A stretch of DNA of 64,000 nt from Woronichinia naegeliana WA131 (lineage in GTDB: Bacteria > Cyanobacteriota > Cyanobacteriia > Cyanobacteriales > Microcystaceae): assembly GCA_025370055.1 (NCBI GenBank), contig CP073041.1, positions 3,906,001 through 3,970,000 on the forward strand, in the 5' to 3' direction. This document shows, piece after piece, positions 18,250 through 28,045 of the stretch (positions are counted from its first letter, which is position 1; each line of letters starts with the position of its first letter). Under the pieces are notes generated by a model. It searched no databases. It saw only the letters and a program-made list of their open reading frames with translations, and was not told the origin of the DNA. Position numbers and translations under genes: made by a program.

Positions 18250-21013
18250 TCAGGAGGAATTAGTGGCGGGCAGAGAGTCAAATGGCTCAAGCATAAAATC
18301 AAGAAGGTGTTGCCAGCTATCAAAGACAAAATAGGTAGTAAGAGTGCGTAAATGGGAAAAAAAGCATCTTCGAGTCCCTAAAAGTAGTCGGATACGTTGG
18401 TAGGACTCATCTAAAAGCTGTAAAACGGTGTGAAACAAGAAAGCCAGTAAATTTAAGGTGAGCAAAAAGGTAGCAAGATGCTCGTCACCATGTCCAAAAT
18501 TGTGTTCTAGATGGTAGCCCTGAGTCTTAAGAGTATTATGGTTCTCATTTTCGGTTTTCCAACGAGAGCGAGCGACACTGACTAACTCAACAATGTTATC
18601 GGCTTGGGGAAAAAGGTCAGTAATCCAATCGTTGTGAAAGAGAACCTGACCGTCAGAACGGCGAGTAACAGTGACCTCAAACCAATGAGTATTGAGGGCG
18701 GCGGAACCATCTCTTAGGGGCAAGTGATAAGTCCAACGATAATGATAGTCATGCCAATCGCGACCATGACGACGACGCTCATGGAAAGAGTAAACTTCCC
18801 CAATCTTCTCGGCATAGTCCAAAAACTCATAGAGAGTAGGGTGAGATTCAGGCAAACAGACAAAAAGATAGTGAAAGTGGTTTTGAAGAGCCTCTTCGCA
18901 CATCGGTTGACGACTATAGAGGTCATCCCCCAATCATAGTAACGCTAAACGGGTCAAAGAATTCTCGATGTCTGTGGAGCCAACGTTTTGCCGCCGCTAC
19001 CTCACAGTCCTGTTTCTCGTGACCATCTTGAGGAGTAATAAATTCAGGGTCAAGACTAATCACCGCTTTTTGCTGAGGTGAGACAATTACCGGTAAGATT
19101 GCCGAATGAAAGGGGTGTGACCTTTAGTTGATGAAGGAAAAGAAAAGTGTTAACATGGGATGAAAAGTGACAAAGAGGAAACAATGATGACAGCAAAACT
19201 AATTAATGTAGAGGGTTCAAAGATAAAAATAGAACTAACATTAGAACTCAGTCGTTCAATGTTGGATACAGAAATAAATATTCAAAAAGGCTTAAACGAA
19301 GTAGGTTGCATCGCCAGCAAAGAAGCCTTGAAATATTTAGATACAGATGGTTCACCCTTAAAAATCGGTGAAGAAATCTGGAAGAGTAAGGGAGAGCAAC
19401 CGAAAGAATATCAAACACCTTATGGTGAGGTTATAGTGAATCGTCATGTATATCAGCGTTCACCTTTGAGGAAAAACGTATTGCCCCTTAGAAAGAGAAG
19501 CAAGGATAATCATAACATCAACGCCATTATTGGCAAAACAGGTATCCTCAAAAATGTCAGGGATGGCAGGCAAAGAGGCGAAAAATGATTTATTAGAAAA
19601 TCATGGTAGAAAAGTAGCGCTATCCTATATCCAAAGATTGAGTGAAGCAGTAGGAAGTGTGGTACAGGCAAAAGAAGAAGCGTGGAGTTATGCCCCGCCC
19701 AAGGAGGATAGCCAAATTGCAACAGTGGGAATAGGATTAGATGGAACCTGTATGCTGATGTGTGAGGATGGCTACCGTGAAGCAATGGTGGGAAACGTTT
19801 CCCTATACGATAGTGAAGGCGAACGTCAACCTACAATCTATCTAGGTGCGGCACCAGAGTATGGAAAAAAGAGTTTTCTAGAAAGATTAGAAAGAGAAAT
19901 TGAGCGAGCGAAAAACCGTTATCCAGAGGCAACATTGGTCGGGATAGCAGACGGGGCAGAATCAAATTGGAAGTTTTTAGAAAAGCAAACGGAAGAACAG
20001 ATATTAGATTTCTATCATGCCTCTGGTTACTTAGGTGCCTTGGCAGAAGCGTTGCATCCGAATACCGTGTCAAAACAAAAAGAATGGTTGACTGAAAATT
20101 GTCGAGAACTCAAGCATGAAAAAGGAAAAGCAGGAGAACTGCTAAATCTGATGAAAGAAGTCAAAGAAGAAAAAAGTCATTCTAAGAATCTTACCGAGAA
20201 ACTACAAGCGGCGATTACTTATTACGAGAATCATCAGCATCAAATGGATTATGCTGAATACATAGAGAAAAAGTATCCGATTGGTTCAGGTGTTACGGAA
20301 GCAGCTTGTAAGACGTTGGTCAAACAACGATTATGTTGTTCAGGGATGCGATGGAAGGAAAAAGGAGCAGGAATTATTTTGAGCCTACGAGCTTTGGTAT
20401 TGACCAAGGAACGATGGAGTCAATTTTGGGCAAAACTTGATCAATATGGGTTCCCTGTAGAACCCTGATTACAACAGCTTTTATCAACTAAAGGTCGCAC
20501 CCAATGAAAGTAAGTCACTGTCCCGTTTTTATGGGTTCGATGGGAACATTGCTCACAGTGGATATTTTGGGAGGAGAAATACTCTGTGCCATCTAGCGGA
20601 ATTAGTAATTGCTTGTCTAACACCTCATACCGAGTCAATATTCCTCTGGTCTTTAGTAGTTGATAAATGTCACTAAACACCACAAATAACGAATTGGCTT
20701 TGATTTTATCCAGGATATTGCGGATTTGATTGTCACTAGGTATTTTGATGGCACCGAATAGAGTTTGAAGATTATCCCTACCGTTGCGACTATGCAGTTG
20801 TCTTTGATGTTCTAGGAATGATTCACATTGCATTAGAAACAGGCTGAAACCACCTAGTACCGCATCTTTTAGGCTGTAGGTTGTATTTGGACTGGGTTGG
20901 CGAGGGTCTTTCATTTTCTCTATACTTGCTACCAAGTACGCTATCAGACCAGTCATACTGATTATTCCTTGCATCTTTTCTTCCTCTCTGGCTACCTTGT
21001 TGTCCTTTCCCAT
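18250..21013 (-). pseudogene. IS-C transposase (C2), frameshifted and interrupted by K6
   Basis: The start is ATG 21013. N-terminal blocks: MTGLIAYLVASIEKMKDPRQ, DNLQTLFGAIKIPSDNQIRN, DKQLLIPLDGTEYFSSQ (probable first catalytic Asp), then CEQCSHRTHKNGTVTYFH, where K6 is inserted. After K6 the frame continues SAILPVIVSP, LDPEFITPQDGHEKQDCE and SVTMIG. A run of five G near 18930 then breaks the frame where four would give MIGDDLYSRQPMCEEAL. C1 has the same five-G run. The C-terminus (SRWKTENENHNTLKTQGYHL) has the Glu-rich signature of IS4-clan transposases. I cannot name the IS family with confidence. Confidence 0.8.
19113..20502 (+). mobile_element. ISKra4-K copy K6
   Basis: 1390 bp flanked by AATGAAAG (19105-19112 and 20503-20510) within IS-C2. 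The transposase (19184-20468) is frameshifted at the same CCTTTGAGG site as K1, K2, K3 and K5, with private changes such as KEAKND and VGNVSLYD. Confidence 0.93.
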
Positions 21014-23234
21014 TATCCTTTTTTTCTACAACCCTTACCTCGCCTTAAATTTAGAATTGCTGGATTAGTCTTGACCCTGAATTTATTACTCCTCAAGATG
21101 GTCACGAGAAACAGGACTGTGAGGTAGCGGCGGCAAAACGTTGGCTCCACAGACATCGAGAATTCTTTGACCCGTTTAGCGTTACTATGATTGGGGGATG
21201 ACCTCTATAGTCGTCAACCGATGTGCGAAGAGGCTCTTCAAAACCACTTTCACTATCTCTTTGTCTGTTTGCCTGAATCTCACCCCACTCTTTATGAGTT
21301 TTTGGACTATGCCGAGAAGATTGGAGAGGTTTACTCTTTCCATGAGCGTCGTCGTCATGGTCGCGATTGGCATGACTATCATTATCGTTGGACTTATCAC
21401 TTGCCCCTAAGAGATGGTTCCGCCGCCCTCAATACTCATTGGTTTGAGGTTACCGTTACTCGCCGTTCTGACGGTCAGGTTCTCTTTCACAACGATTGGA
21501 TTACCGACCTTTTCCCCCAAGCCGATAACATTGTTGAGTTAGTCAGTGTCGCTCGCTCTCGTTGGAAAACCGAAAATGAGAACCATAATACTCTTAAGAC
21601 TCAGGGCTACCATCTAGAACACAATTTTGGACATGGTGACCACCATCTTGCTACCTTTTTGCTCACCTTAAATTTACTGGCTTTCTTGTTTCACACCGTT
21701 TTACAGCTTTTAGATGAGTCCTACCAACGTATCCGACTACTTTTAGGGACTCGAAGATGCTTTTTTTCCCATTTACGCACTCTTACTACCTAGGGCTTGC
21801 TGAAAAAGTCAAAAAACGAAAGAAATGTGGGTTAGGGAAGTATGGACTGAAAAAGCATAGATAACTTATCCTTATGGAAACAAATCAAAATACAGATTTT
21901 GTTTAATCTATTGTTCCTTTCTGTCTAAAAAGGTCAACACAAATCACTCCTCACAAAAGAGAGGAAAATTAACACCATTTTTCACAAGAAAAACGACTCT
22001 ACAACTTTTTACTTTTTGTCTTCTGAAGTAGAGTAGAAAGATTCATTACCAAAAAGTTCATCGCAATTACCGTTTCCGAGGTCTCAGGTAGTTTGGCCAT
22101 CACTCGACCAAGACTAAATTTCCTCTTTCCCTGTCCGAATTTACCCTCAATGGCATTACGCACTCTTTCATCTGAGCGTGCCTCTTTCTTTTTTTCTTTG
22201 CTCACCTCTTTCGGCGGTCTTCCCAATCGGGGACCACTCATTCTTATATCCCTTTCTTTACAATAAGCTCGATTCGCTTTTGTTCGATAGATTTTATCCA
22301 CATGAACCGATTCCGGATAACATCCTGTTTCCCTTTTATATTCTTCTATTCGCGCTTGTAAATCTCCCGATTCGTTGTAATTATCCCAACTTAATTTGTC
22401 TAAGAAGACAAAGCCATTCACATTACTTGCCGATATTTTAGCTCCAAACTCTACTGCTTTTCCCGCTTTTCCACGCACTATTGGACGCACGTGAGGTTGG
22501 CTTACACTCACAATTCTGTTTTCTACTTTATTTGTCTTTTTTTCATACATTTCTAACTGTTGCTCATACACTTTTCCTATCGTTACAAGCTCTTCTTGCT
22601 CTTTTTTCGTTAGTTTTTCTAACTTTGCTCCCTCTTCTATCATTTTTTCTATATCAGACAAGTTTCTTTTTATATATCCTAGTTGTTTTTTTGTTCCTTT
22701 TCTTCTTTCTTTTTTTGACACACGACGTTTTTTTGCTATGGCTAAGTACTCTTTTCTTGCCACTTCCCTATAAGTCCTCGGCTTTTCTTTCCTTTTCTCT
22801 TTGGCTCTCCCCTTGTCTGTGTGTAATGTTATGTTAAGAGTTAAAGCAAGCTAACAATTTAAGCCGTAGATGCTCAAAATTAGCAAATCCATAACTTTTC
22901 CTTTTTATTAATTTAATTTTTGTATTCATCCCTTCCGTTAATCCATTAGTTGTATGGTTTTCAAAATAATTGCATATGCCTGTCAAATGAGTTTTCAGCA
23001 TACCCACACTTTTTTTATAGAATAGGCTCGCTGTTCTCATCCATTTTTCAAATTTTCTCCTTGCACCATTTGTCGTTCTTGAATGCTCATAAATATCTCT
23101 AATCTCTTCCTTCATTTCATACGCTATTCCTAAACAAGGATACATTTTCAATATCTCTTCTAACTCTTCTCTTTTTTCTTCTTTTAACTCTTCTTTATTT
23201 TTCCATAATAGGTATGTTAAACCCTTTTTATGGA

Positions 23235-24832
23235 CTGGACAGTGGGAAGTTTATGGATGCCAGATAAGGTAATGACTATGCGACGAAAGTAAGCATATCA
23301 GGGCTTGGGGAAGAGGCAAGTTTAGCGGTAAGGAATTTAGGCAAAAGCAGACTGGGTGGACTTTGAGGAAAAATCATTTGGGCTTGATGTTGAAGGGCTA
23401 GTTGAGCAATCCGTTCACTAGGGTAGCCATGGGATGGTAATGTCCGAAACCATCGAGGAAAATTAGCCCAAATCCCCTGGGGTAACTCTAAGGCGAGAAT
23501 TTGAAGTAGCCCTAAAGCAATGGCATTAAGGTTAACAAAACGCTCAAAGGCTTCTACCTTGTTTAAAATCTGAGTCTGAACAGCTTGTGGATAGTCACTG
23601 AGGATAAGATTGCTGGGCCAGGTAGGTAAAGTAGGAAGACTCTTAAGCCAAAAACGATAGGCAAAGCTGCCCAAAAGATGGACTAATTGACGAAAAGTGA
23701 CTTCAATCTTAAATCGGAGACCGTAAGCGGCAATAATCTCAGGTCCAGTCAAACAGAGATCAGTAGAAAGCAGAATCAGTCGTCGTCCGTTAGGCAATTG
23801 GGTCAGAACAAACTTGACGAGCTGATGGGGACTATCCCAGTGGAACTCAAAGCACTGATAAGAAACCGTGACTTGTTGACCATAGAGCCAGACTTTAGCT
23901 GTCGGAAAGTCCGCCGCCAGAGCGAACAGCTTTTCTAGTTTTATCGAACTCCCCCAAATCCGTGGTCGTCCTCTCCCCGTCAGCGTCGGCACGGAACAAA
24001 AGGGGGCATAGGCGACGGTGGAGCAACGCACTCTTGTGATTAGATGCAAGGCGTTCTGGCGAAAACTTTTGAGCACTGGTTCGCAAGCAAAATAAGCATC
24101 CAAAATTACATAACTCCCTGCCTCTGCGTAAGTAACACAAAGGTCAGCCATTTTTGTCACCAGGCTCGTCTTCACCTTTTTTTTGCCTTTTCCCTCCCCC
24201 TTCTCGGTTGCTTTGGACTTGATGCCATCGTCTAGCCGCAACACTAAGGGCAAGGCAAAGCAGGCTTTCCCTACTCCCACCAAAATACTCAAGGCATTGA
24301 AGTAATGACCCCTTATCCACTCTGGCTTGGACACATCTTCCGATTCTTGGTGTAGTCGTTTTACACCTGGCATCTTGCGTCCTTCTTTCCCCACTTTGAT
24401 GCCATCACCCACATACACCCGTTTCCCTTTAATTCTGTATAGACTTTCATGCTGACTTAGCCACTTTGACCATTGTAAAGTTAGTCCTTCGACCCTAAAC
24501 GCCTTGGAATCAAACCAATGTAGAGCCTGATTGTAGTAGCTCTCTGTTAAGCCAATGGCATTGACATAGCTAGTTATTGCGCTGGGTTGGCTGTTGAGCA
24601 CTACTCCCCAGACTAACAGGATAAACCATTGGAACGTTGCTTCTCGGCTAAAGGCTGGACGGAGATTATTGAGGATTTGCTCTAGTCGCTGACATAGTTG
24701 CATAATTGATAGATAGCACTGGCTATCGATTTTCTTATATCAGCCAGTTTCGGACATAACGGCACTCTTTTGTATCGGATGTCCGATTTTCTTTTCTCCA
24801 CTTACACGCCTCGAGAACTTCCCACTGTCCAG
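23235..24832 (-). mobile_element. IS-G element, intact
   Basis: 1598 bp with ends CTGGACAGTGGGAAGTT, flanked by TTTATGGA (23227-23234 and 24833-24840) within ISL3-1b. It is the innermost layer of the right-hand tower and the presumed parent of the MITE at 10907-11067. Confidence 0.9.
23276..24703 (-). CDS. DDE transposase of IS-G (IS4-clan-like)
   Basis: 475 residues, uninterrupted. N-terminal helical region (residues 1-90). First catalytic block IKGKRVYVGDGIKVGKEGRK with its Asp near residue 99, then MPGVKRLHQESEDVSKPEW. The second Asp is probably in SYVILDAYFACEPVLKSF. The C-terminal block YGLRFKIEVTFRQLVHLLGSF contains the Glu and a Y-(2)-R-(3)-E-type spacing like IS4-clan enzymes. A basic low-complexity stretch (KATEKGEGKGKKKVK) lies in the middle. 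GC is higher than in the surrounding ISL3 and IS5 DNA, so it has a different origin from its hosts. The exact IS family name is uncertain. Confidence 0.82.
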   Translation of the reverse strand: MQLCQRLEQILNNLRPAFSREATFQWFILLVWGVVLNSQPSAITSYVNAIGLTESYYNQALHWFDSKAFRVEGLTLQWSKWLSQHESLYRIKGKRVYVGDGIKVGKEGRKMPGVKRLHQESEDVSKPEWIRGHYFNALSILVGVGKACFALPLVLRLDDGIKSKATEKGEGKGKKKVKTSLVTKMADLCVTYAEAGSYVILDAYFACEPVLKSFRQNALHLITRVRCSTVAYAPFCSVPTLTGRGRPRIWGSSIKLEKLFALAADFPTAKVWLYGQQVTVSYQCFEFHWDSPHQLVKFVLTQLPNGRRLILLSTDLCLTGPEIIAAYGLRFKIEVTFRQLVHLLGSFAYRFWLKSLPTLPTWPSNLILSDYPQAVQTQILNKVEAFERFVNLNAIALGLLQILALELPQGIWANFPRWFRTLPSHGYPSERIAQLALQHQAQMIFPQSPPSLLLPKFLTAKLASSPSPDMLTFVA

Positions 24833-26450
24833 TTTATGGATATTCATTTTCTTTCTCAATTTATTCAATTCTTCATTTATATTTTTCATTACATGAAATC
24901 TATCATAGACGATTTTAGCATTTACAAATAACTCCTTTATTGCTGACGTAAATCCCTCCCACATATCCACACTTACTTCCTTTACATTCTCTCTAACCCT
25001 TGCTGGCTGCACTTTTAGGGCTTCTATTATCTCTTCTTTTTTGTGTCCTTTTATTACTTCTAACAATTCCTTTTTATTTATATCTATCACTGTTGTAATA
25101 AAGTCTTTTTTTCCTTTTCTATTACTAAATTCGTCTAAACTTATCTTTTCTGGTAATTCCCATTCCTTCTTTTCTGCCTGCTTTGCATACTCTTCAAATA
25201 TTGATTCCAATGTTCCCCAACTTATTTCTTCTTCTTGCCTTACCTCTTCTACATTTTTCTTTTTTACTTGCTCATAAATCTTTTCTTCATAACGAATTGT
25301 ATAATGTTTTCTTAGCCGCATAAAGTCCAGTCTTTCTGTTATGTATTTCTGACATTTTTCACAATGGAACTGGCGGCGGGGCACTTCCAGATATACTTTC
25401 TTTCCCAATAGGGATAAATCCCGAACCAAATTATATTCTATTTGATTTATATCTTCCAATTCTTTATGACAATTTGGACATTCCATTACTTCGTTTTTCA
25501 TTTTTAATTTTAAGAACAAAGCACCATCTATTTCTCGATAGTTTACGACTGTTACCTTTGGCAAACCTAGTAGCTCATCCAAGTTTATCCACATACTCCA
25601 CCTCCTACTGTGGTATTACTATTATACACTTTCCACACAGTTGGGGGAAGAGCCTTCTCTTTTATTTCTTCATACAGCTTATCTATTATTTTTTCTGTTT
25701 TTTCTCTGGCATCATTCAATATTCCTATATCCGTTGGATATTTTATATCTGCTGGTGTACAAGTCGCATCTAACAATAACTTTCCTTCATTTTCTTTTTT
25801 TTCTGACGCTACACCCGTCGCTTTTTTTTCTATTTCTTTATTAATTTTATTTATTAATTCCATTCCTATTTTTTTACGAAAATGAACCATCATTGACGCA
25901 TTAAATGCTTCTTTGCTACTATAGCTTTCCATTCCTATAAAGTACTGTAAATAAGGGTTCTCTTTTATTTGTTCTACTGTTTCTCTGTCACTTTTTCCTG
26001 AAATTTCTTTGATAATTAATGCTCCTAATGCCATTCTAAATGATTTGGCTGGGGCTCCTTTTTTTTCTGTGAAGTTTTTTGCATATTCTTCCTCATATTC
26101 TTCCCAAAGAATCATTTTTGACATTTCTATCCAACGATTTTCTTCGTCTAACTGCCCGCCGAACAGATTTTTCAAGTTTTCTGGTGTTTCAATTGAGTAC
26201 TGTTGCTTTCAGTACATCTGCTTTCTCTCTTCTTAATGCAATGGTTTTGAGGCATTCTACCCTATTTTCGTGCATTCTAGCGGTTCTTAATTCGCCTACT
26301 ATTTTTCTCCGTAAAGGTTTCAGCTTTTTTCAGCAAGCCCTACCTATTTTGTCTTTGATAGCTGGCAACACCTTCTTGATTTTATGCTTGAGCCATTTGA
26401 CTCTCTGCCCGCCACTAATTCCTCCTGATTTTTCAAATTTAGAATTGCTG

Positions 26451-26548
26451 GAATATCAATTTTGCACATATCCAAAAGTCAGTTTGAGTCTAGCTTTTAA
26501 AAATCTCATAAAAGAAGATTCATACTTCAAATCAGCAACGCCATATAT
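26451..26548. repeat. Truncated copy of the GCAACGCC inverted-repeat element
   Basis: From about 26460 the sequence (ATTTTGCACATATCC ... GATTCATACTTCAAATCAGCAACGCC) parallels the right portion of the 113-bp element at 30166-30278. Its left arm is missing, cut at the IS-C1 boundary (26450). It marks where the IS block meets chromosomal DNA. Confidence 0.6.
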
Positions 26549-26824
26549 TTTCTCAGGCTCTTCTGAATAAACAGTACGATCTCCTCTTTGAATTAAGAGT
26601 TAGAGCTGATCGCTTTCTCTGATTAAGTGCGATCGCCTCTCAATTAAAAAAGCGATCACATTTAAAGGATTTTGTCTTAAATCCCACATTCCGCAAACGC
26701 TACAGATAGCGCATAAATACAAATAGATGCTCTTTCTGTATGGCGTTAATTTGTTCTAATGCACTATGAATAGAGTAGTTTAAATTAATTACTCTATAGG
26801 TGGCGGCAACCTGCGGAATGTCGG
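26549..26824. other. Non-coding stretch with HIP1-type repeats
   Basis: No convincing gene in either strand. It contains GCGATCGC at about 26628 and partial GCGATC sites, and a paired segment TCCCACATTCCGCA ... TGCGGAATGTCGG (about 26681-26822), an imperfect inverted repeat of roughly 140 bp that may be another small repeat element. It separates the IS block from the toxin-antitoxin strip. Confidence 0.45.
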
Positions 26825-26950
26825 TTAAATCTTTTCACAGGAAGCAATAAAATCATCTCGTGAGATACCTGCTTGAGTGCAAATACTCCTTAATGTAGAG
26901 CTTTCAATTTGCTTGTGATTTGGTAATGTTAGTCGGCTTCGAGAACTGAT
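26825..26950 (-). pseudogene. 3' remnant of a HicA-type toxin
   Basis: In the frame offset from hicB the sequence reads SRSRLTLPNHKQIESSTLRS and continues ICTQAGISRDDFIASCEK to a TAA at 26825. This matches the C-terminal half of HicA toxins (TLPxH...xLxxGTLRxIxxQAGISxxxF). The N-terminal half, with the catalytic His and the ATG, is absent; the sequence runs straight into the end of hicB. HicA is an mRNA interferase neutralised by HicB. A deletion has removed its active part, leaving a lone antitoxin. Confidence 0.65.
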
Positions 26951-27108
26951 TCCCCAAAAGTTTCAATATGAAAAGCGATCGCTGATCGCACGTCATTAAG
27001 AGCATCTTCATAGCTATCACCTTCACCGACTACTACGCCTTGAATTCCCAATGGATAAGCAATATAGCCATCAGAATGCTTTTCCACAATGATTTTAATG
27101 GATTTCAT
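26929..27108 (-). CDS. hicB: HicB family antitoxin
   Basis: A 59-residue protein too short for ordinary ORF cut-offs: MKSIKIIVEKHSDGYIAYPL, then GIQGVVVGEGDSYEDALNDV, ending SAIAFHIETFGESVLEAD. The partial RNase-H-like fold with the YxAyPl and GdSyEeAlxn motifs is diagnostic of short HicB antitoxins. The start ATG at 27108 gives this conserved N-terminus. It overlaps a degraded hicA remnant, so it may now be an orphan antitoxin able to counter cognate toxins from elsewhere in the genome (inference). Confidence 0.8.
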   Translation of the reverse strand: MKSIKIIVEKHSDGYIAYPLGIQGVVVGEGDSYEDALNDVRSAIAFHIETFGESVLEAD

Positions 27109-27308
27109 AAATTGTTTACAGTTTACAGGAGTGTTTTGATCTTATCTCATTTCTATATGACTTTAATAATGAAACGGTGAGCGCACTTTATAAAGGCAAA
27201 AATGATCGCACTTTCGTCAACCAAATCTACATTTGCTAAATCGCACTTTCAAAGGCTAAAATGATCGCAATTTTAAAATTAAATCAATAAGATAAAGGCG
27301 ATCGCCCT
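27109..27308. repeat. HIP1-rich degenerate repeat stretch
   Basis: Successive units of the type GCACTTT-(A/C)-AAGGC-AAAATGATCGCA are followed by TTAAATCAATAAGATAAAGGCGATCGCCC. Similar units lie at 28130-28220, 62630-62870 and 63500-63650, always beside toxin-antitoxin genes. No coding potential. Confidence 0.6.
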
Positions 27309-27689
27309 TTATGCCGTTTCAACATTTTCTTGAGCAAAATCGAGCATTCTTTGAGCATTCTCTATAATATCTTGGGCTTTTTTGGGGGTGATATTTGGAG
27401 TCAGGCTATAGTCCGCATCTGTTCGCTGTTCTTGTGCGTAAATTAAATAACGGTGATATTCCACAGGCAGGCGTTTTGTTTTGATAAAGGTTTTGCCAAA
27501 GGCAGCAATAACGGCTGAATGACTAGAAAAAGTTAAGTCTTCTCCTAATAAAAATGCTTGTGCAATATAAAACATTAAATAATAAGCTCTTGCGGTTGCA
27601 AAGGCGGGTAAATTGTTGTTGGCTAATAATTGTGCAGCCTGCAAACTTTCTTTAGCTTTTTCTAATAACTGTTGTTGCTCAATTTTCAT
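27309..27689 (-). CDS. hepT: HEPN domain toxin (HepT-like)
   Basis: 126 residues, all helical in character. The HEPN core (AFATARAYYLMFYIAQAFLL, residues 29-48) is followed by the RX5H ribonuclease motif at R73 to H79 (RLPVEYH) directly extended by RY. This gives the H-X-Y arrangement in which the Tyr (Y81) is the residue AMPylated by the MntA partner in the characterised HepT/MntA system. The ATG overlaps the TGA of the upstream nucleotidyltransferase gene by 4 bp (ATGA), so translation is coupled. HepT cleaves RNA (tRNA in the Shewanella and cyanobacterial examples). Confidence in the family is high; the RNA target here is unknown. Confidence 0.85.
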   Translation of the reverse strand: MKIEQQQLLEKAKESLQAAQLLANNNLPAFATARAYYLMFYIAQAFLLGEDLTFSSHSAVIAAFGKTFIKTKRLPVEYHRYLIYAQEQRTDADYSLTPNITPKKAQDIIENAQRMLDFAQENVETA

Positions 27690-28045
27690 ACAATAATTCC
27701 CTCTCGCTCAATATTTAGGAGCAATGGACTTTTTTCTTGGTTAAATTGAGCCTCGCTAACATAAACACAACTGATCAATACTTCGTACTCTAAACACAAA
27801 TCAGAGATAAGATTAATAATTTTCTGATGTTGCTCATCGTTAATTAGCTTATCTTTTAAAATCACTAAAATATCAATATCAGAGTCAGGTTTAGCCTGTT
27901 TTTTTGCTTGGGAGCCAAAGAGAATTAATTTAACTAGTTGCTCTTGATAAATATTTTTGATTTGTTGTTTAAATTTTTCTAGAATTTCTGCAAGATAGGG
28001 ATGTTGTTTGGAAAAATTAAGGTTTTGAATTAAGGAAGTATCCAT
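27686..28045 (-). CDS. mntA: Nucleotidyltransferase-domain antitoxin (MntA-like)
   Basis: 119 residues with the minimal nucleotidyltransferase signature: G44-S45 (LILFGSQAKK) and D56-x-D58 (KPDSDIDILVIL), the GSX10DXD pattern that binds Mg-ATP. In the HEPN-MNT modules this enzyme transfers AMP to the HEPN toxin's Tyr and thereby silences it (type VII toxin-antitoxin). It is the first gene of the pair, overlapping hepT by 4 bp. A HIP1-containing repeat stretch lies upstream. Confidence 0.85.
   Translation of the reverse strand: MDTSLIQNLNFSKQHPYLAEILEKFKQQIKNIYQEQLVKLILFGSQAKKQAKPDSDIDILVILKDKLINDEQHQKIINLISDLCLEYEVLISCVYVSEAQFNQEKSPLLLNIEREGIIV

Larger units (their letters stand above)
18228..21062 (-). 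mobile_element. IS-C copy C2, inserted into C1 and carrying K6
   Basis: The ends CAGCAATTCTAAATTT are flanked by the perfect 9-bp duplication GATTAGTCT (18219-18227 and 21063-21071). Without K6 and its duplication it is about 1437 bp. It lies in inverted orientation inside C1, 52 bp beyond the point where K5 interrupted C1. Confidence 0.92.
22803..25654 (-). mobile_element. ISL3-1 copy b, carrying IS-G
   Basis: The ends GGCTCTCCCCTTGTCTGTGT and, inverted, GGCTCTTCCCCCAACTGTGT are flanked by TTCTCTTT (22795-22802 and 25655-25662) within IS5-like-b. Without IS-G and its TSD it is 1246 bp. The transposase is readable from ATG 25594, with the seven-A run intact, until IS-G interrupts after KKMNIHK. 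It resumes downstream and ends at 22834. Confidence 0.9.
21999..26217 (-). pseudogene. IS5-like transposase (copy b), stop at codon 3 and split by ISL3-1b
   Basis: The start ATG at 26217 is followed by TAC and then TGA, where copies a and c have CGA, so the normal start yields a two-residue peptide. The poly-A run near 25820 has the full eight A. The gene is cut after EIKE by ISL3-1b and resumes at 22802 as KRKEKPRTYREVARKEYLAI, running to 21999. Catalytic residues are otherwise intact. Confidence 0.85.
21793..26340 (-). mobile_element. IS5-like element copy b, carrying ISL3-1b (which carries IS-G)
   Basis: The ends GGGCTTGCTGAAAAA are flanked by the 6-bp duplication TACCTA (21787-21792 and 26341-26346) in the C-terminal coding part of IS-C1. 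ISL3-1b interrupts the element at 22803-25654. Confidence 0.92.
14821..26450 (+). mobile_element. IS-C copy C1 (unassigned DDE family), host of a four-level nest
   Basis: The ends CAGCAATTCTAAATTT lie at 14821 and, inverted, 26450. Its own sequence survives as 14821-15062, 16460-16777, 18176-18227, 21072-21792 and 26347-26450. Interruptions in order are K4, K5, IS-C2 (with K6) and IS5-like-b (with ISL3-1b and IS-G). The transposase N-terminus starts at ATG 14870 (MGKDNKVAREEEK...). The C-terminus contains MCEEALQNHFHYLFV and SRWKTENENHNTLKTQGYHLEHNFGH. The flanks of C1 (GGTTTGTCC and GAATATCAA) are not duplicated, so one side was rearranged. Confidence 0.85.

Noticed and set aside
3844-26346. 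Possible composite transposons carrying cargo between paired IS copies
   Set aside because: Every segment between paired copies in the first block is itself IS or MITE; no passenger gene was found.
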